Shown here one piece after another: positions 41,534 to 52,388 of a stretch of DNA of 63,928 nucleotides (within the stretch, counting starts at the first letter, position 1; each line of letters starts with the position of its first letter). Under the pieces are notes generated by a model. The model was not told the DNA's origin. It made no database searches and saw only the letters and a program-made list of their open reading frames with translations. This DNA comes from Priapulus caudatus (taxonomy: Eukaryota > Priapulida > Priapulimorpha > Priapulimorphida > Priapulidae): positions 53,033-116,960 of the forward strand of contig NW_014577629.1 in assembly GCF_000485595.1 (NCBI RefSeq), read 5' to 3'. The position numbers and the translations under genes were made by a program.

Positions 41534-44500
41534 GGAGGGAGAGAGGGAGGGAGGAAGAGAGGAAAAGAGAGACATCCACAATGATAGAATATTCATGTAG
41601 CACTGGTTACTGCGTGATTATGCTTTTTATCCATGATTGCACTTTCTTGTGCTGTGATCGCCACAATAATGTTGCTTCGCTATTGGTGAGCCATCTCCAC
41701 AGCTCACAGATTGTGCTGTGATTTGGTAAGAATACCTAAAAGCCTTTGTACTCCCCTTACATCAGTTGGACAGGGCATGTTGCACACTGCTCGTCATTTG
41801 ACCAAAAACATTTCTGTATGAATGCACCGCCAATTACATAATAAGGTAAATTTCATGTTAGGTAATTTCCTACAGAAACGCATTGCTTATGTACCATGGG
41901 GGATTACTGTAACTATCAGAAACACATCATAAAAAAATAAACTGAAATTATACAAATTTAGGACCCAAGTCAAATAAGTACTTACTCGTTAAATATGGGT
42001 ATATGTTCGAGTTTCTTATATGACTTCCTAATTGCAGCAATTGTTTCCAGCTCAGTGTTCAAGATGTAGCTTGACGATCCATTACCCTACCAATATCACA
42101 TCCACAATTTTATACAAACAATAGTGTGAATTACTTTGATTTAAGAAGTATGATAGCCAATATCACACATATAAATAACTCATTTACATAACATTAAATT
42201 GTTTTATACAATAAAACGTTTCATACCTCAGGTACCCTAAATCACACTTAAAAATACCTTATGATGGATTGATATGTAGTCTAGTCTCGCAGAACGTGTA
42301 CGATCAAAGTAGTTTGTTCCATTGTTGCAGTGCTGTAGTAATGCCCAGCAAATTTTTGAGAAACTTGAGAGACGGCATGAGGCAGCAGGACCTCCAAGAA
42401 TCAGTGACTTGCTTGCTTCTCGGAGCCCTTCCGAGCATGCATCGTAGTAATTTAAGAAACCTTGTACAGTGAAGTTCAGCTGGTCAAAGTCGTGGTGATC
42501 AGGTTCATTCCATGATTCAAAATTCCATGAAGATACATAGCGCTCTCCATATCTCGCTGAAAAAAACAAATGCAAAAACTGTTTCACTGCATCTTGCAGG
42601 TCAAAGCATGTTTATGGTAGAATTAATGGACTAACTGAGAATTTCACGAATAATTTTTCCCCAGTTATTTGTTGGTTTCACATGAAACGTATATATGCTA
42701 GTATAGTGCATACCTGCTAATCAAAATAATCTATCCAGCAAACAAATAGGTAAAAAAACAAATTTCTTGGTACAAATAACAACACCAGCCCATTGCATAA
42801 CAATACTAATAGTTACTAGTTAGTAATGAAGATTTAGTTGAAATAAACTTTGCTCTGAGGAAAATGACATTAAATGCATTTTTGACACAAATTAAATTAA
42901 ATTTTTTAGGTATTTTACACTTTTCCTTAATTTCAATCCCCTAGTCCCATTACAGCAAAACAATGTTAAGCACAGAGAGTCTATTTTTATATACCTATAT
43001 ATCTTGTGGCCAAACATTTTACCAACTCCTTAAATGAGTAAATTTGCTTTGGATCTTCAAAATTTGTGAAAATGTTTCCAGGGTTGCCCATAATTTCAAA
43101 ACCAGGCTTTAGTTCAAGTTTCCAGAGCATGTCTATGAGTTGATCTAGATGTGTGAAGTTGTAGGCAAGTGTCCCATTGACATCCTCACTATATAGTTAA
43201 ATGAGCAGAATGTTAAAAGTTAAAACTTCAATATACGCATTAGGGACATCATACAGGACATAATGCAAGTCAGACTTCATTGATATCTATTCAGGACATA
43301 GCATTTTTCAAACGAGTAATTACACAATATTAAGCTAGCATGGTTGCAGCGACTTACAAGAGCACTATACGAATAACAAACTTTAAATGGGCACAGCGTC
43401 AAACAGTTTTCGACCCAATAAAAAATAATATCCCATGGCAACAGCAGTATTAATCTTATACACTTTCGATTCATATCTAACAGATAATAACACTGCCATC
43501 AATTGCCAATAGTGAGAAGGTACAGAGCAGACTCACCTGACAGTGATGAGGTCCAAGAGCCAGTGGATTCTCACCTGTTCTATTCCAGAGTTTGGAATAG
43601 CACTTATGAACATAAGATTGGTCTCCATGTCTTTACTCAAAAGAAAGTTAGATGCTGCTTTATGCGGCTGCGGTGGACTGAAAAACACACGTATCAAATG
43701 CTGTAATAATAATAATTATTTTAATGACGGGCTGTATGACGATGTAATATAGCAATGGGCAGCTGACAGCTTCCGGTCCTGTCTTTCAGAAGAAACACCT
43801 GCATGCTCTGTGCCCTGCAATCAGTACTCCTGCAATCAGTATTCGGTGTTCCTGCAATCAGTACAATTCCACATAGAAATTGAACTCGATGTGCAAAGTA
43901 CCAATTGTTATTCTGAACACTCTTTTTTGTATATCACAATGAAATTATTAAAATATGTGTTGGTCAATCTTTATTTCCATTCATAATTGTGTGAATTATA
44001 GACTATTGGGAGAGATGATGGGCTCTTGAAATTAGCATAGATATATAGGTCATAATTTTGTTAGCATGATTTTTCAAGCTAGAAAGCTATGGACTGTGCC
44101 ATGCACTTGCAGTACCGAATTAGAACGTGGATGCCTCAACAAATGTCAATCATACCAGTTAATAAAGTATAGCGTGCATGTGTCGCTGTTCTAAGGCAAA
44201 TGGCCAATTTCTAAACACTGTGGCAACAGTGAGTGCTGCATTTCTCAACAACTTTTACTTTAGCCATTGCCAGGCATTTTTGGCAAGCCGGGTAGCCCGA
44301 CGAGGCTGTGCGACTGATTGTCTATACGGTCTTCTAACGCTGAGAGGGTCTATGTCCCCCAAGGCAAGCCCCAGAGTACTGCCGGAACGTACCCTGGGTA
44401 CGGTCCGGTATACCGGAACGTACCCTGGTACTATATCAAATATGCCGGACCGTACCTCGCCTACTCCACTAACGAGTCTAGGGAGTCGCCTACGCCTACT

Positions 44501-44874
44501 CCCTAACCATAACCATATCAGATAGTCAGTACGTTCTGGCAGTAACCTGGGGGACATAGACCCTATGAGCTCTTCTAACCCTATCAAGACCGTTTCTTGG
44601 AGCCAAGGTCGGGCAGATTTTCCGTTAAATGTGGTGAGTGAATTTAAGGAATGCGGTCAAAGGCCTGGGGAGAACGCTGCAGTGCAGGCTGCAAAGTAAC
44701 CACGCACCATAAACCTGTGCTTTTCCAAAAATGAGCCAGAAAAGATTCATTTTTGCCAGCATTCACTGTAATCTTGTAATAGTCATCTATTCTTGACGTA
44801 GGTGCGGCAGCCCTGCTTTGACATGTCAGTGTGCATAGAGACAGCAGATAAACAAAAACATAACCAGAGGCCAT
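38404..44874 (-). CDS. IDUA: alpha-L-iduronidase
   Basis: Eleven phase-matched exons on the minus strand encode 662 residues (human: 653): 44874-44708, 43677-43537, 43188-42995, 42556-42258, 42086-41986, 41368-41290, 41106-40772, 40446-40337, 39684-39563, 39170-38825, 38498-38404. The enzyme is a lysosomal GH39 glycosidase that removes terminal iduronic acid from dermatan and heparan sulfate. It begins with a signal peptide ([18 protein letters not shown]), then [83 protein letters not shown] and a final [15 protein letters not shown] before the stop. By alignment of motifs, E185 (WNEPD) is the acid/base and E302 (DEADP) the nucleophile. N-glycosylation sequons such as NGT, NNT and NFT are present. 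An alternative in-frame start lies eight codons upstream (44898); I prefer the one directly before the hydrophobic stretch. The gene looks intact. Confidence 0.97.
38640..38700. repeat. ACAC/GCAC microsatellite
   Basis: A short (CA)n/(GCAC)n tract in the last IDUA intron. Confidence 0.9.
39704..39769. mobile_element. CAGGAG-type fold-back in an IDUA intron
   Basis: The left arm CAGGAGTGTCATAATATAGA and the right arm TCTATATTATGACACTCCTG are perfect complements around a ~26-bp AT-rich centre. It ends about 20 bp from the acceptor of IDUA exon 39684-39563. Confidence 0.75.
41479..41532. repeat. GA microsatellite
   Basis: (GA)n in an IDUA intron, followed by a GGGA-rich stretch. Confidence 0.97.
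44345..44564. mobile_element. fold-back element with 16-bp perfect inverted ends
   Basis: The left end AGGGTCTATGTCCCCC is mirrored at 44549-44564. The inverted similarity continues inward (AGTACTGCCGGAACGT opposite GTACGTTCTGGCAGTA). The centre contains further GGTACG/CCGGAACGTACC inverted repeats. It lies in the first IDUA intron. Confidence 0.65.
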
Positions 44875-45279
44875 GTCATTCGCCTCGTGAAGAGTCACTC
44901 TTCAATTCTTGCAAAACTCCACAGTTCTTGCAATGCAGAGACATTTTGAGAGAACATATGCAATGCTGCTGATGGAGTGATGCATCTCAAAGACCGGCGT
45001 ACAGTAAACAGCCACTATAGAAACGCAGTCCTTCGTGCAAGAAACTGTATAAATACACAGCTCCTTGACATAGACTAGCCCAATACGGTATTTGGTCCAA
45101 GGAAGCTAAATTAGTAAATGTAACCATAAACAGCTAGAACTGTTCCAGTGCTTGTACGGCAAGAAGACCACTGAATCGCAAGAGCATGAATGCCAGTTCT
45201 ACCCGTAGTTCTACATTGTCCCACTACGCGGCGCGCGTGCTGCTTACTTGATTAACTTCCGGCTGGAAGCGGTAGAGAG

Positions 45280-45370
45280 TAGACTGGTACTCGCTCCCAC
45301 CTCGATTATTCGATGTCTCGATCCCCATCGAGTAACTAAGCCGAGAGGTGGGACCGGGTACCAGTCTACG
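45280..45370. repeat. imperfect inverted repeat upstream of IDUA
   Basis: TAGACTGGTACTCGCTCCCA on the left is matched in inverse by TGGGACCGGGTACCAGTCTA on the right. It lies about 400 bp upstream of the IDUA start. Confidence 0.6.
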
Positions 45371-45618
45371 ATAGAGAGTTGCTTGCATGAAAGTAGCAAA
45401 CATGAAAACATAGACAATGTGTCAGTTTGTATATATCTATGGAATAACGAGAGCATAATTATTATGATTTATATGCTCTGGAATAACCATATCATGAGGT
45501 ATGGTAGAAATGACTTTTACAGTTTGTCAGTTATACGATAGACTAGGAATTACAATAATAAGGGAGGTGTGGAGGCACTAAGCCACTATGCCTATGGGTG
45601 GATGTATAATAATACGCA

Positions 45619-45652
45619 GTGGCTACGCGTCCGGAACCGGTCGCGTAGCCAC
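45619..45652. repeat. GC-rich hairpin
   Basis: Arms GTGGCTACGCG and CGCGTAGCCAC are perfect complements, with a 12-nt loop. Confidence 0.8.
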
Positions 45653-45674
45653 GGCCATAATAATATATGGGTGC

Positions 45675-45741
45675 TAGATACAATAATGTAACCCAACAAG
45701 AGTAGTAACCCTACTCTTGTTGGGTTACATTATTGTATCTA
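45675..45741. repeat. perfect 31-bp-arm hairpin
   Basis: The left arm starts TAGATACAATAATGTAACCC and the right arm is its exact complement, with a 5-nt loop (TAACC). The direct repeat ATGGGTG flanks both sides (left copy one base away), which suggests a tiny insertion. Confidence 0.85.
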
Positions 45742-45902
45742 ATGGGTGGCATGGCCATGTGCAAATCTATGCGCGCGGTATCGCTCATATTCATAGGCTA
45801 CTTCGAAATCACGCCAAGAAGAAGCTTCCTTAAAAAGTTGTTAAAACTTGTAAACAATCGATAAATAACTGATGCCTACCTTTCAGGATACCTCCGGTCA
45901 TT

Positions 45903-46181
45903 CAGGGCCGTAGCCTGCGGAGGGGGGGGCAAGGGGGCAGCTGCCCCCTAGATTTTGGAGCAAAATAAAAAAAATTAATTGATCTACTAAAAGAGAATTG
46001 TCGTAGTCAGAATGAAGGCTGTACATGTACTCAAAAGTGCCTCAAATACCATCTCCTGCGATCTACATTTTCAAAATTTTCTGTGGTAGGACCCCCAGAC
46101 CCCCCACCTGTTTCTCACTATCTCTTTGAAATCCTGGATCCGCCACTGCCCCCTTAGGAATTTACTCAGCCTACGGCCCTG
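45903..46181. mobile_element. non-autonomous DNA element with CAGGGCCGTAG ends
   Basis: The left terminus CAGGGCCGTAGCCTG is matched in inverse by CTCAGCCTACGGCCCTG at the right. The repeat TCATT lies directly on both sides (45898-45902 and 46182-46186). The interior has no ORF. Its G-run near the left end and the GGATCCGCCACTGCCCCC stretch near the right end are typical of small elements I have seen in many invertebrate genomes; the family is not assigned. Confidence 0.7.
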
Positions 46182-46709
46182 TCATTATTACAACCAAAAG
46201 CAGCACAATGATCGCCACCTGGCATGATAAAAAGCATATAAAAAGTCCCAAAAGTGTTGAAGTCACGGAGAGTAAACAAGTGGTCTGCTAACCGCTCGCG
46301 GCGCTATTGCCCCTTTTCCTATCCCATGACGCATTGCGGTTCCGATTCGCGATAAAGCTTATTGAAACCAGGGTAGTTACTTAGGCCTGGGTGTGCTCCC
46401 GCGTCGGAGCGGAGGGCTATAGTTCTAGAGCTACCTTAGGCTTAGCCTAAGTAAGAACCGAGTATCAGAACTTATTATGAGAAGCGTGCAATTATTTATT
46501 GCGAGATTGTAAAATGATATTGCTGTATTATAACATATGCACGCAAATTATATCATTGTTTTCATTATTTGCAGCTGATATCCGAATTTGCTGCAAGAAA
46601 AATGTAGAGCTGCACCACCGCCAGCTAAGCCTGCACTACGGTCATCTACGCCTGGACCACACGGCTAAAGACCCCTCTCGGCAACATGAGTGAATGACAA
46701 AAAGCCAGG

Positions 46710-49019
46710 ATGTCTAGTAATGATATGCCAGCACGGGAGCCAACTATTGTCCTAAACAGGAGGTTGCTATTGGCTGCCGCATCTGGTCACACTGACACAG
46801 TCACCACATTACTAACAGCTGGAGCGAGTTTGGAAGCTGGTGATGATGATGGCTTCACAGCTTTAATACTTGCCGCTGGCAGCGGTCACACTGACACAGT
46901 CACAGTACTGATAACGGCTGGTGCGAATTTAGAAGTTGCCGATAAGGATGGCTGCACAGCTTTAATGCTTGCTGCTGGTACCGGTCACACTGACACAGTC
47001 ACATTACTGATAACGGCTGGTGCGAATTTAGAAGTTGTCGATTATGATGGCTATACAGCTTTAATGGTTGCCGTTGTCAGTGTTCACTCGGACACAGTCA
47101 CGGTATTAGCAAGTGCTGGTGCGAGTTTAGAAGCTGCCAACAAGGATGGCTGCACAGCTTTAATACTTGCTGCTTCTAGCGGTCACACTGACACAGTCAC
47201 CACTCTAGTCAAATGTGGTGCGAGTTTAGAAGCTGCCGATAATGATGACTGCACAGCTTTAATGACTGCTGTTGGTAGCGGTCATACTGACGCAGTCATG
47301 ATATTGGTAACAGCTGGTGCTAGTTTAGAAGCCAGTGGTCAGGATGGCTACACGGCTTTAATACTTGCAGCTTCCGGAGGTCACAGTGACATAGTCGCCA
47401 GACTAGTAACAGCTGGTGCAAATTTAGAAGCTGTCGGTCATGATGGCTGGACAGCTTTAGTATGCGCTGTTGACCATGGTCACACGGAGACTGTCACCGT
47501 CTTACTAGCAGCCAGTGCGCGACAGAAGTCGGCACAACTCGCATACCAAGTGAGTGCGCGGCGCGCCTGTGAGGTTACTCTCAACGACGGTTATAGAAAA
47601 GCTGCCGGAGAGCTGTTATCGTATCTCTATTTAGGAGAATTAGAATCTCGTTGCTACTGCGACGTGGAAGCTACTACGTCACGCAATGACGTCAACAGTG
47701 TGACGTCACGCGCGCGGGTCCGGCGCGTGCGCTCGCTCACGGATGTGTGGGAGCTGGAAGGTGTCGGCAGGTTAAGGCATCCTGAGGAATGCGCACAGAT
47801 ACGGTTAGCCGTGCTCGAGTTAATGGGGCGAGTGTCCGAGGAGATTTCTGCGGCAGACCCTGAATTCTCTTGCAAGCCCGTGCTCGTTGGCAGCACGGCT
47901 AATCGCACCAAAGCTGGTTTGCCAGACGAGTACGACTTCATGTTTGAACTAGACAAATTTACCGGCAACGTGCTGATCGAAGAAACGGATACGCCTGGCA
48001 TTGTTCGAGTTAGAGATTGTCATGATTGCAAGTGTCTCTTGGTCGATCTTAAGGAGCAGTTCGTTCAAGTTTTGTGTCCAGCCATGGCCAGCGTAATGCA
48101 TAAAAGCGCATCTAGTCCATTGAAATTCTCCCGGACATCGCGGCCAGTGGAGTGGAATAAAGTGTGCACGCAGTTTAATCTCGTATATGCCGCAGGTGAC
48201 GCATACAAGAACCTTTCAATATCCGTGGATATCACGCCATCTATCCAAGTGTCAGGTAAACCAGCAGGTGCGACTGACCGATTCCCTGTTGACTACCATT
48301 ACCATGTTGTCCCGAAACCCGTAGTGGGTTCCGACGAATACTGGTCAGTGTGTTCCGCAAAGGCAGAGAGTTTGCTTATTACTGGGTTTCCTCAAATTTA
48401 CAGACAGGCTCTGATTGTAGTAAAGGCTTTGCTAGATGCAGGAATACAGGATTACGATGAAAAGATCCGAAATTTAGCAAATGATAACAATTTACGTAAA
48501 AACGTGGAGGTGTATAGGTTGCGTCTGAACGCGATAGACATCATTCGCCTGTTTATTGCCACTCGGTCTAAACCCAAGAGCCTAATCGACTCTTACTTCC
48601 TGAAGTTAGCTCTACTTCATGTGTACTCTATCATGTCTTCTGGTGACTCATCATCACATGTAAAACTGTCTGAAATTGTTCGCGAACTATTCATGTTTAT
48701 AGAAACGTGTCAAACTAAAGGGGAATTGAAACACCCGCTCATTCCCTCTATTGATGTATTGGCGGAAGATAAAGGTAAGCTCATCGAACACGTGCCGGCG
48801 GGATATTTGAGAATGAAAGCTGTGAAAGCGGTACTAGCCCGTCTAGATGACGGTCCGCTGGTAAGCAACAGCGGACTGCTGCATCTTAGTGCTGAGGAGG
48901 TGTGGCAGCAGATGGAAGAGTCGGTCAGGTCGGCGTGGCCTGACGAGGTGGAACTTGTTCACGGGTTCTTAGCAGAAGCTTGGGATTTTTTGCGGAACAC
49001 ATACGAAAAGGCAGAGTAG
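46710..49019 (+). CDS. ankyrin repeat - cGAS-like (Mab-21 domain) nucleotidyltransferase fusion
   Basis: One uninterrupted 769-residue frame; an in-frame stop at 46695 and a purine at -3 support the ATG at 46710. Residues ~14-275 are eight 33-residue ankyrin repeats (GHTDTVT..L.TAGA.LE pattern). Residues ~350-755 form a Mab-21/cGAS-like fold: VLVGSTANRTKAGLPDEYDF gives the GS motif (394-395) and the metal ligands E407 and D409, ISVDITPSIQV gives D507, and AESLLITGFPQIYRQ and HPLIPSIDVL match the C-terminal helical half. Family enzymes (cGAS, cGLRs) make cyclic dinucleotides on sensing nucleic acid and signal through STING; Mab-21 developmental proteins usually lack the triad. No cGAS-style zinc thumb is visible. 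A basic patch (RARVRRVR) lies between the two parts. The protein is probably cytosolic. A role as an immune sensor is inference. Confidence 0.92.
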   Translation: MSSNDMPAREPTIVLNRRLLLAAASGHTDTVTTLLTAGASLEAGDDDGFTALILAAGSGHTDTVTVLITAGANLEVADKDGCTALMLAAGTGHTDTVTLLITAGANLEVVDYDGYTALMVAVVSVHSDTVTVLASAGASLEAANKDGCTALILAASSGHTDTVTTLVKCGASLEAADNDDCTALMTAVGSGHTDAVMILVTAGASLEASGQDGYTALILAASGGHSDIVARLVTAGANLEAVGHDGWTALVCAVDHGHTETVTVLLAASARQKSAQLAYQVSARRACEVTLNDGYRKAAGELLSYLYLGELESRCYCDVEATTSRNDVNSVTSRARVRRVRSLTDVWELEGVGRLRHPEECAQIRLAVLELMGRVSEEISAADPEFSCKPVLVGSTANRTKAGLPDEYDFMFELDKFTGNVLIEETDTPGIVRVRDCHDCKCLLVDLKEQFVQVLCPAMASVMHKSASSPLKFSRTSRPVEWNKVCTQFNLVYAAGDAYKNLSISVDITPSIQVSGKPAGATDRFPVDYHYHVVPKPVVGSDEYWSVCSAKAESLLITGFPQIYRQALIVVKALLDAGIQDYDEKIRNLANDNNLRKNVEVYRLRLNAIDIIRLFIATRSKPKSLIDSYFLKLALLHVYSIMSSGDSSSHVKLSEIVRELFMFIETCQTKGELKHPLIPSIDVLAEDKGKLIEHVPAGYLRMKAVKAVLARLDDGPLVSNSGLLHLSAEEVWQQMEESVRSAWPDEVELVHGFLAEAWDFLRNTYEKAE

Positions 49020-50569
49020 GTCTATTTCGCCGGGGGTAAGACTTCGTGGAGATTGATGTAGGTCTCTGTTTAGTCTGTCACCAACTGTAAAAACGCCCAC
49101 GGACGTATTGATTGACGTACGCAGCGATGTGTAATGCAGGAGACAATGGAAAAGTGTGGTTAGTGAATTCTGAAAAATGACAAAGTGGCAAACGTAAAAA
49201 AATGGCAAGGCATCCAGGATGATGCCTTTGTTTCATAAATGTATGCCTTTGCTATAGATTATGTATAAATATACGTTTCACACCTTTTTATGGATGTATT
49301 AAATAGTGCGTGTACGTGATGTGTAAGTGACAACTTGGCCATGACGAAATGTGATATCTATTTGCACCTGTAAATGACTGTTGTGTATTTATTTAATCGC
49401 TATATAATATATGGAGTGCAAATTTTAGAGAGAAATCTCTGAACTGAGGTACTGAATGTGGTGTTACTCTGTATATAACGTGTAAATAATTCGTATATGT
49501 TTAAACGTTTTAATGCGGTGATATAAAATAATCTTATTTGCTAGCTATCCGTGCCAATTCGTATATGCATACAGATTACGGAGGCTGTGAATAATTGATG
49601 TTATGAACCGTATGTGTTTTTATTTTTATATCTATTTTATCTATTTTATTTGAAACTGAAGAATAGTGGTTCTGGATTATATAGTGTTTATACGATTTAC
49701 CGATTATGATAACGGTGCACTTGGGCTAAAAATGTCATATTGGGTTAAAAATGCACAAAAAACGGAATTTATCGCGTGATTTTATTCGTTCGAGGGTTAA
49801 CAGTGCGCTACAGTGAATGTGTGTTACATGAGTATTCCTATGATAACGATACTCCGATTAAGTATACAATAACAGTAATGGAACTGACATGCGTCAAGTT
49901 TGTTTTGTTTCATTTGTAAACGAACCACTACGAAAAAATGTATGGAACAGTCTGGAAACAATGAGAACGGTGGTGAAATATATTCGAAATACTGACTTTA
50001 ATTTTTTTATAGTTGCTAACTTAAGGAGCTTATTTTTTCTCATGCTCAATTGAGCTATCGTACAGATAGAATACAGATAGCGCGATATAATGCCCCGCAT
50101 CCACACGACCCCTCCCCTTCTAAAAACTATTAGGAAAGAAAAGAATGAAAAAAATTGTGCGCTAGAGGAGACGATAGCAGAAAAAGAAAGCGTAGAGTGC
50201 GAGGGAAACAGCAATGAGAGAAGGGAAAGGAAAGGAAGTGTATAATGTCGTTGAAGAAACGTTTGGATGGCAAAAAGAAGGAGTGCAGATTATAAGTTAA
50301 GAAGCCGCTAAATTCTTTTCTTGCGACGATCAACATGGTCGTTTGAATATAGTATATTGCATGCAGTAGGCTGTGTGTATTTTTTCAATTACTAATTCAA
50401 TTACTATTAGGGATGCGATGCAACAGTAGAGTGTATGAGATCAGCCGACAATACTTATCCTCGCTATCCAGGGCAAGGAACGACATGAGCGCCACTTCTA
50501 CGTACATTAGCATTGGTGGAGAATCGTTGCGCGATGCTGCGAGCAGACTGAATTTTGAAGATCGGATAT

Positions 50570-50570
<1 letters not shown>
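49020..50570. other. 3' flank of the ankyrin-cGLR gene, no further gene seen
   Basis: AT-rich sequence. An ATTAAA at 49298-49303 could serve as polyadenylation signal. Open frames here are short and lack recognisable motifs. Confidence 0.5.
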
Positions 50571-50815
<245 letters not shown>

Positions 50816-51155
50816 ACGCCTTGTGTTTTATGCTCCTACGCAATGTACCGTACGCCGTACCACCATACAAGCTACGCATAACGTTGTGTCTCCGTTTATA
50901 ATGTTAATAATATTTTTTAGTAATACGTTATATCTTATATTATCAGAAGTATATAAATACTCTTAGAAGAGGATACATTTCTTATATTTTACATGATGTA
51001 TGAATTATGTTTACATTCGTGATATTTACATGATGATATTTTACATTATATGTATATGTATATATATGTAGCTAACATTTCCTAACATTTCTTATTATAT
51101 CCTATTTTATTATGCAGGAATACATGAATGATACATTTCTATTTTTCTACATTAT

Positions 51156-51301
51156 CGGGAGTGGCATAATATAGATGTCTATATTATCTGTTTATCTATT
51201 TATAATATATGTATCTATAGTACGACACTTCTGATATTATCAGGAGGGTATAATATAGTGTATACAATAGTGTATAATATATTGTATATTATACACTCCT
51301 G
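51156..51301. mobile_element. two adjacent CAGGAG-type fold-backs
   Basis: 51156-51233 begins CGGGAGTGGCATAATATAGA and ends with a near-inverse ...GTACGACACTTCTG. After ATATTAT, 51241-51301 begins CAGGAGGGTATAATATAG and ends ATATTATACACTCCTG. The arms resemble those of the copy at 39704-39769. Confidence 0.65.
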
Positions 51302-51345
51302 GTAGATCTCGTGTAATGTCGTCTCGCCCCCCTTTACTGTTTCAG

Positions 51346-51499
51346 GGTCAGGATGCGCTCTGCTCGTCGTGCCTGCGTTGTTCATCCTCAGCCAGTACTT
51401 CCACAAGCGGCTCTCTATCGCATCCGGTTTCGCGCTCTCCGGCACAAGCGTCGGCTCCTTCATCCTGCCGCCGTGCATAGAAGCCATGACGAGAGCTGG
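51346..51499 (+). CDS. isolated exon of an SLC16-type (monocarboxylate transporter-like) protein
   Basis: A 154-nt open segment lies between a good acceptor (ttactgtttcag) and a donor (GCTGG|gtacgt). It encodes SGCALLVVPALFILSQYFHK then RLSIASGFALSGTSVGSFIL and PPCIEAMTRAG. This matches the TM3-loop-TM4 part of MFS monocarboxylate transporters, with the YF.KR..A.G.A..G.S.G pattern. Preceding and following SLC16 exons were not found in the window on this strand. It is either a stranded exon of a broken gene, part of a gene misplaced by the nearby assembly gap, or an exon separated by very large introns. Confidence 0.6.
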
Positions 51500-51520
51500 G
51501 TACGTACGTAGCTTGCTCGC

Positions 51521-51576
51521 GCACACGCACACGCACACGCACACGCACACGCACACGCACACGCACACGCACACGC
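51521..51576. repeat. CACACG microsatellite
   Basis: A hexanucleotide (CACACG)n run directly after the SLC16-like exon donor. Confidence 0.95.
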
Positions 51577-51721
51577 ACCGGTTAGAAAAAGCTTCTGTTT
51601 CTGGTTTTGGTTCTGGTTCTGGTTCTTAGAAAGTGCTAAAATATAAACCCCCACAAAACACGGAAATTTTCATGAATAGAATGAGCGCGCGCGTGTGTGT
51701 CTGTCTGTGTGTGTGTGTGTA

Positions 51722-51933
51722 TACACTCTCTAGATAGATAGACAGACAGAGATACATTATTTGTATTTAACGCAGACTGCTTGGAGACGAGCCCCGGATT
51801 CGGGACTCAGTAGATCTGCGCAGCGAAAACCGTATCCAGAGGCAGATGGTTTATATGNNNNNNNNNNGCTGCGAGCAGACTGAATTTTGAAGATCGGATA
51901 TATATGTGTGTGCGTGCGTGCGTGCGTGCGTGC

Positions 51934-51994
<61 letters not shown>

Positions 51995-52125
51995 CCCTCT
52001 AGATAGATAGACAGACAGAGATACATTATTTGTATTTAACGCAGACTGCTTGGAGACGAGCACCGGATTCGGGACTCGGTAGATCTGCGCAGCGAAAACC
52101 GTATCCAGAGGCAGATGGTTTATAT
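51722..52125. other. gap-associated duplication
   Basis: 51730-51857, from the end of a GT tract through GATAGATAGACAGACAG to TGGTTTATATG, is repeated almost exactly after the gap at about 51999-52125. The 10-N gap (51858-51867) lies between them. The sequence after the gap (51868-51912) also matches 50536-50580. Confidence 0.85.
51858..51867. other. assembly gap (10 N)
   Basis: The second 10-base gap in the window, again inside a local duplication and next to a simple repeat. Confidence 0.97.
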
Positions 52126-52388
52126 GAATATATTTATTATTACGACAGTAGATGGCATAAAATATTTCCTCGTCGCATTACGACAGACGAGCGCATTCAC
52201 GCGTGACTCGCGCGCGTGAATATCACAACCTCACCTTCGTGACGCGTGTTACCCTTCCGATACCAACACACGCGCGCTCGGCTCGTGAACATGCATCGAA
52301 AAATAGTAGTAATCAAAGGCGCTGAGGAAAGCTGAAATCGTGGAGCGTTAGTTTGTACGTACGCGCGAATATAGATATCACATAATAT

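Noticed and set aside
47654-48001. 115-codon frame opposite the ankyrin-cGLR gene
   Set aside because: Shadow of the well-supported plus-strand catalytic domain.
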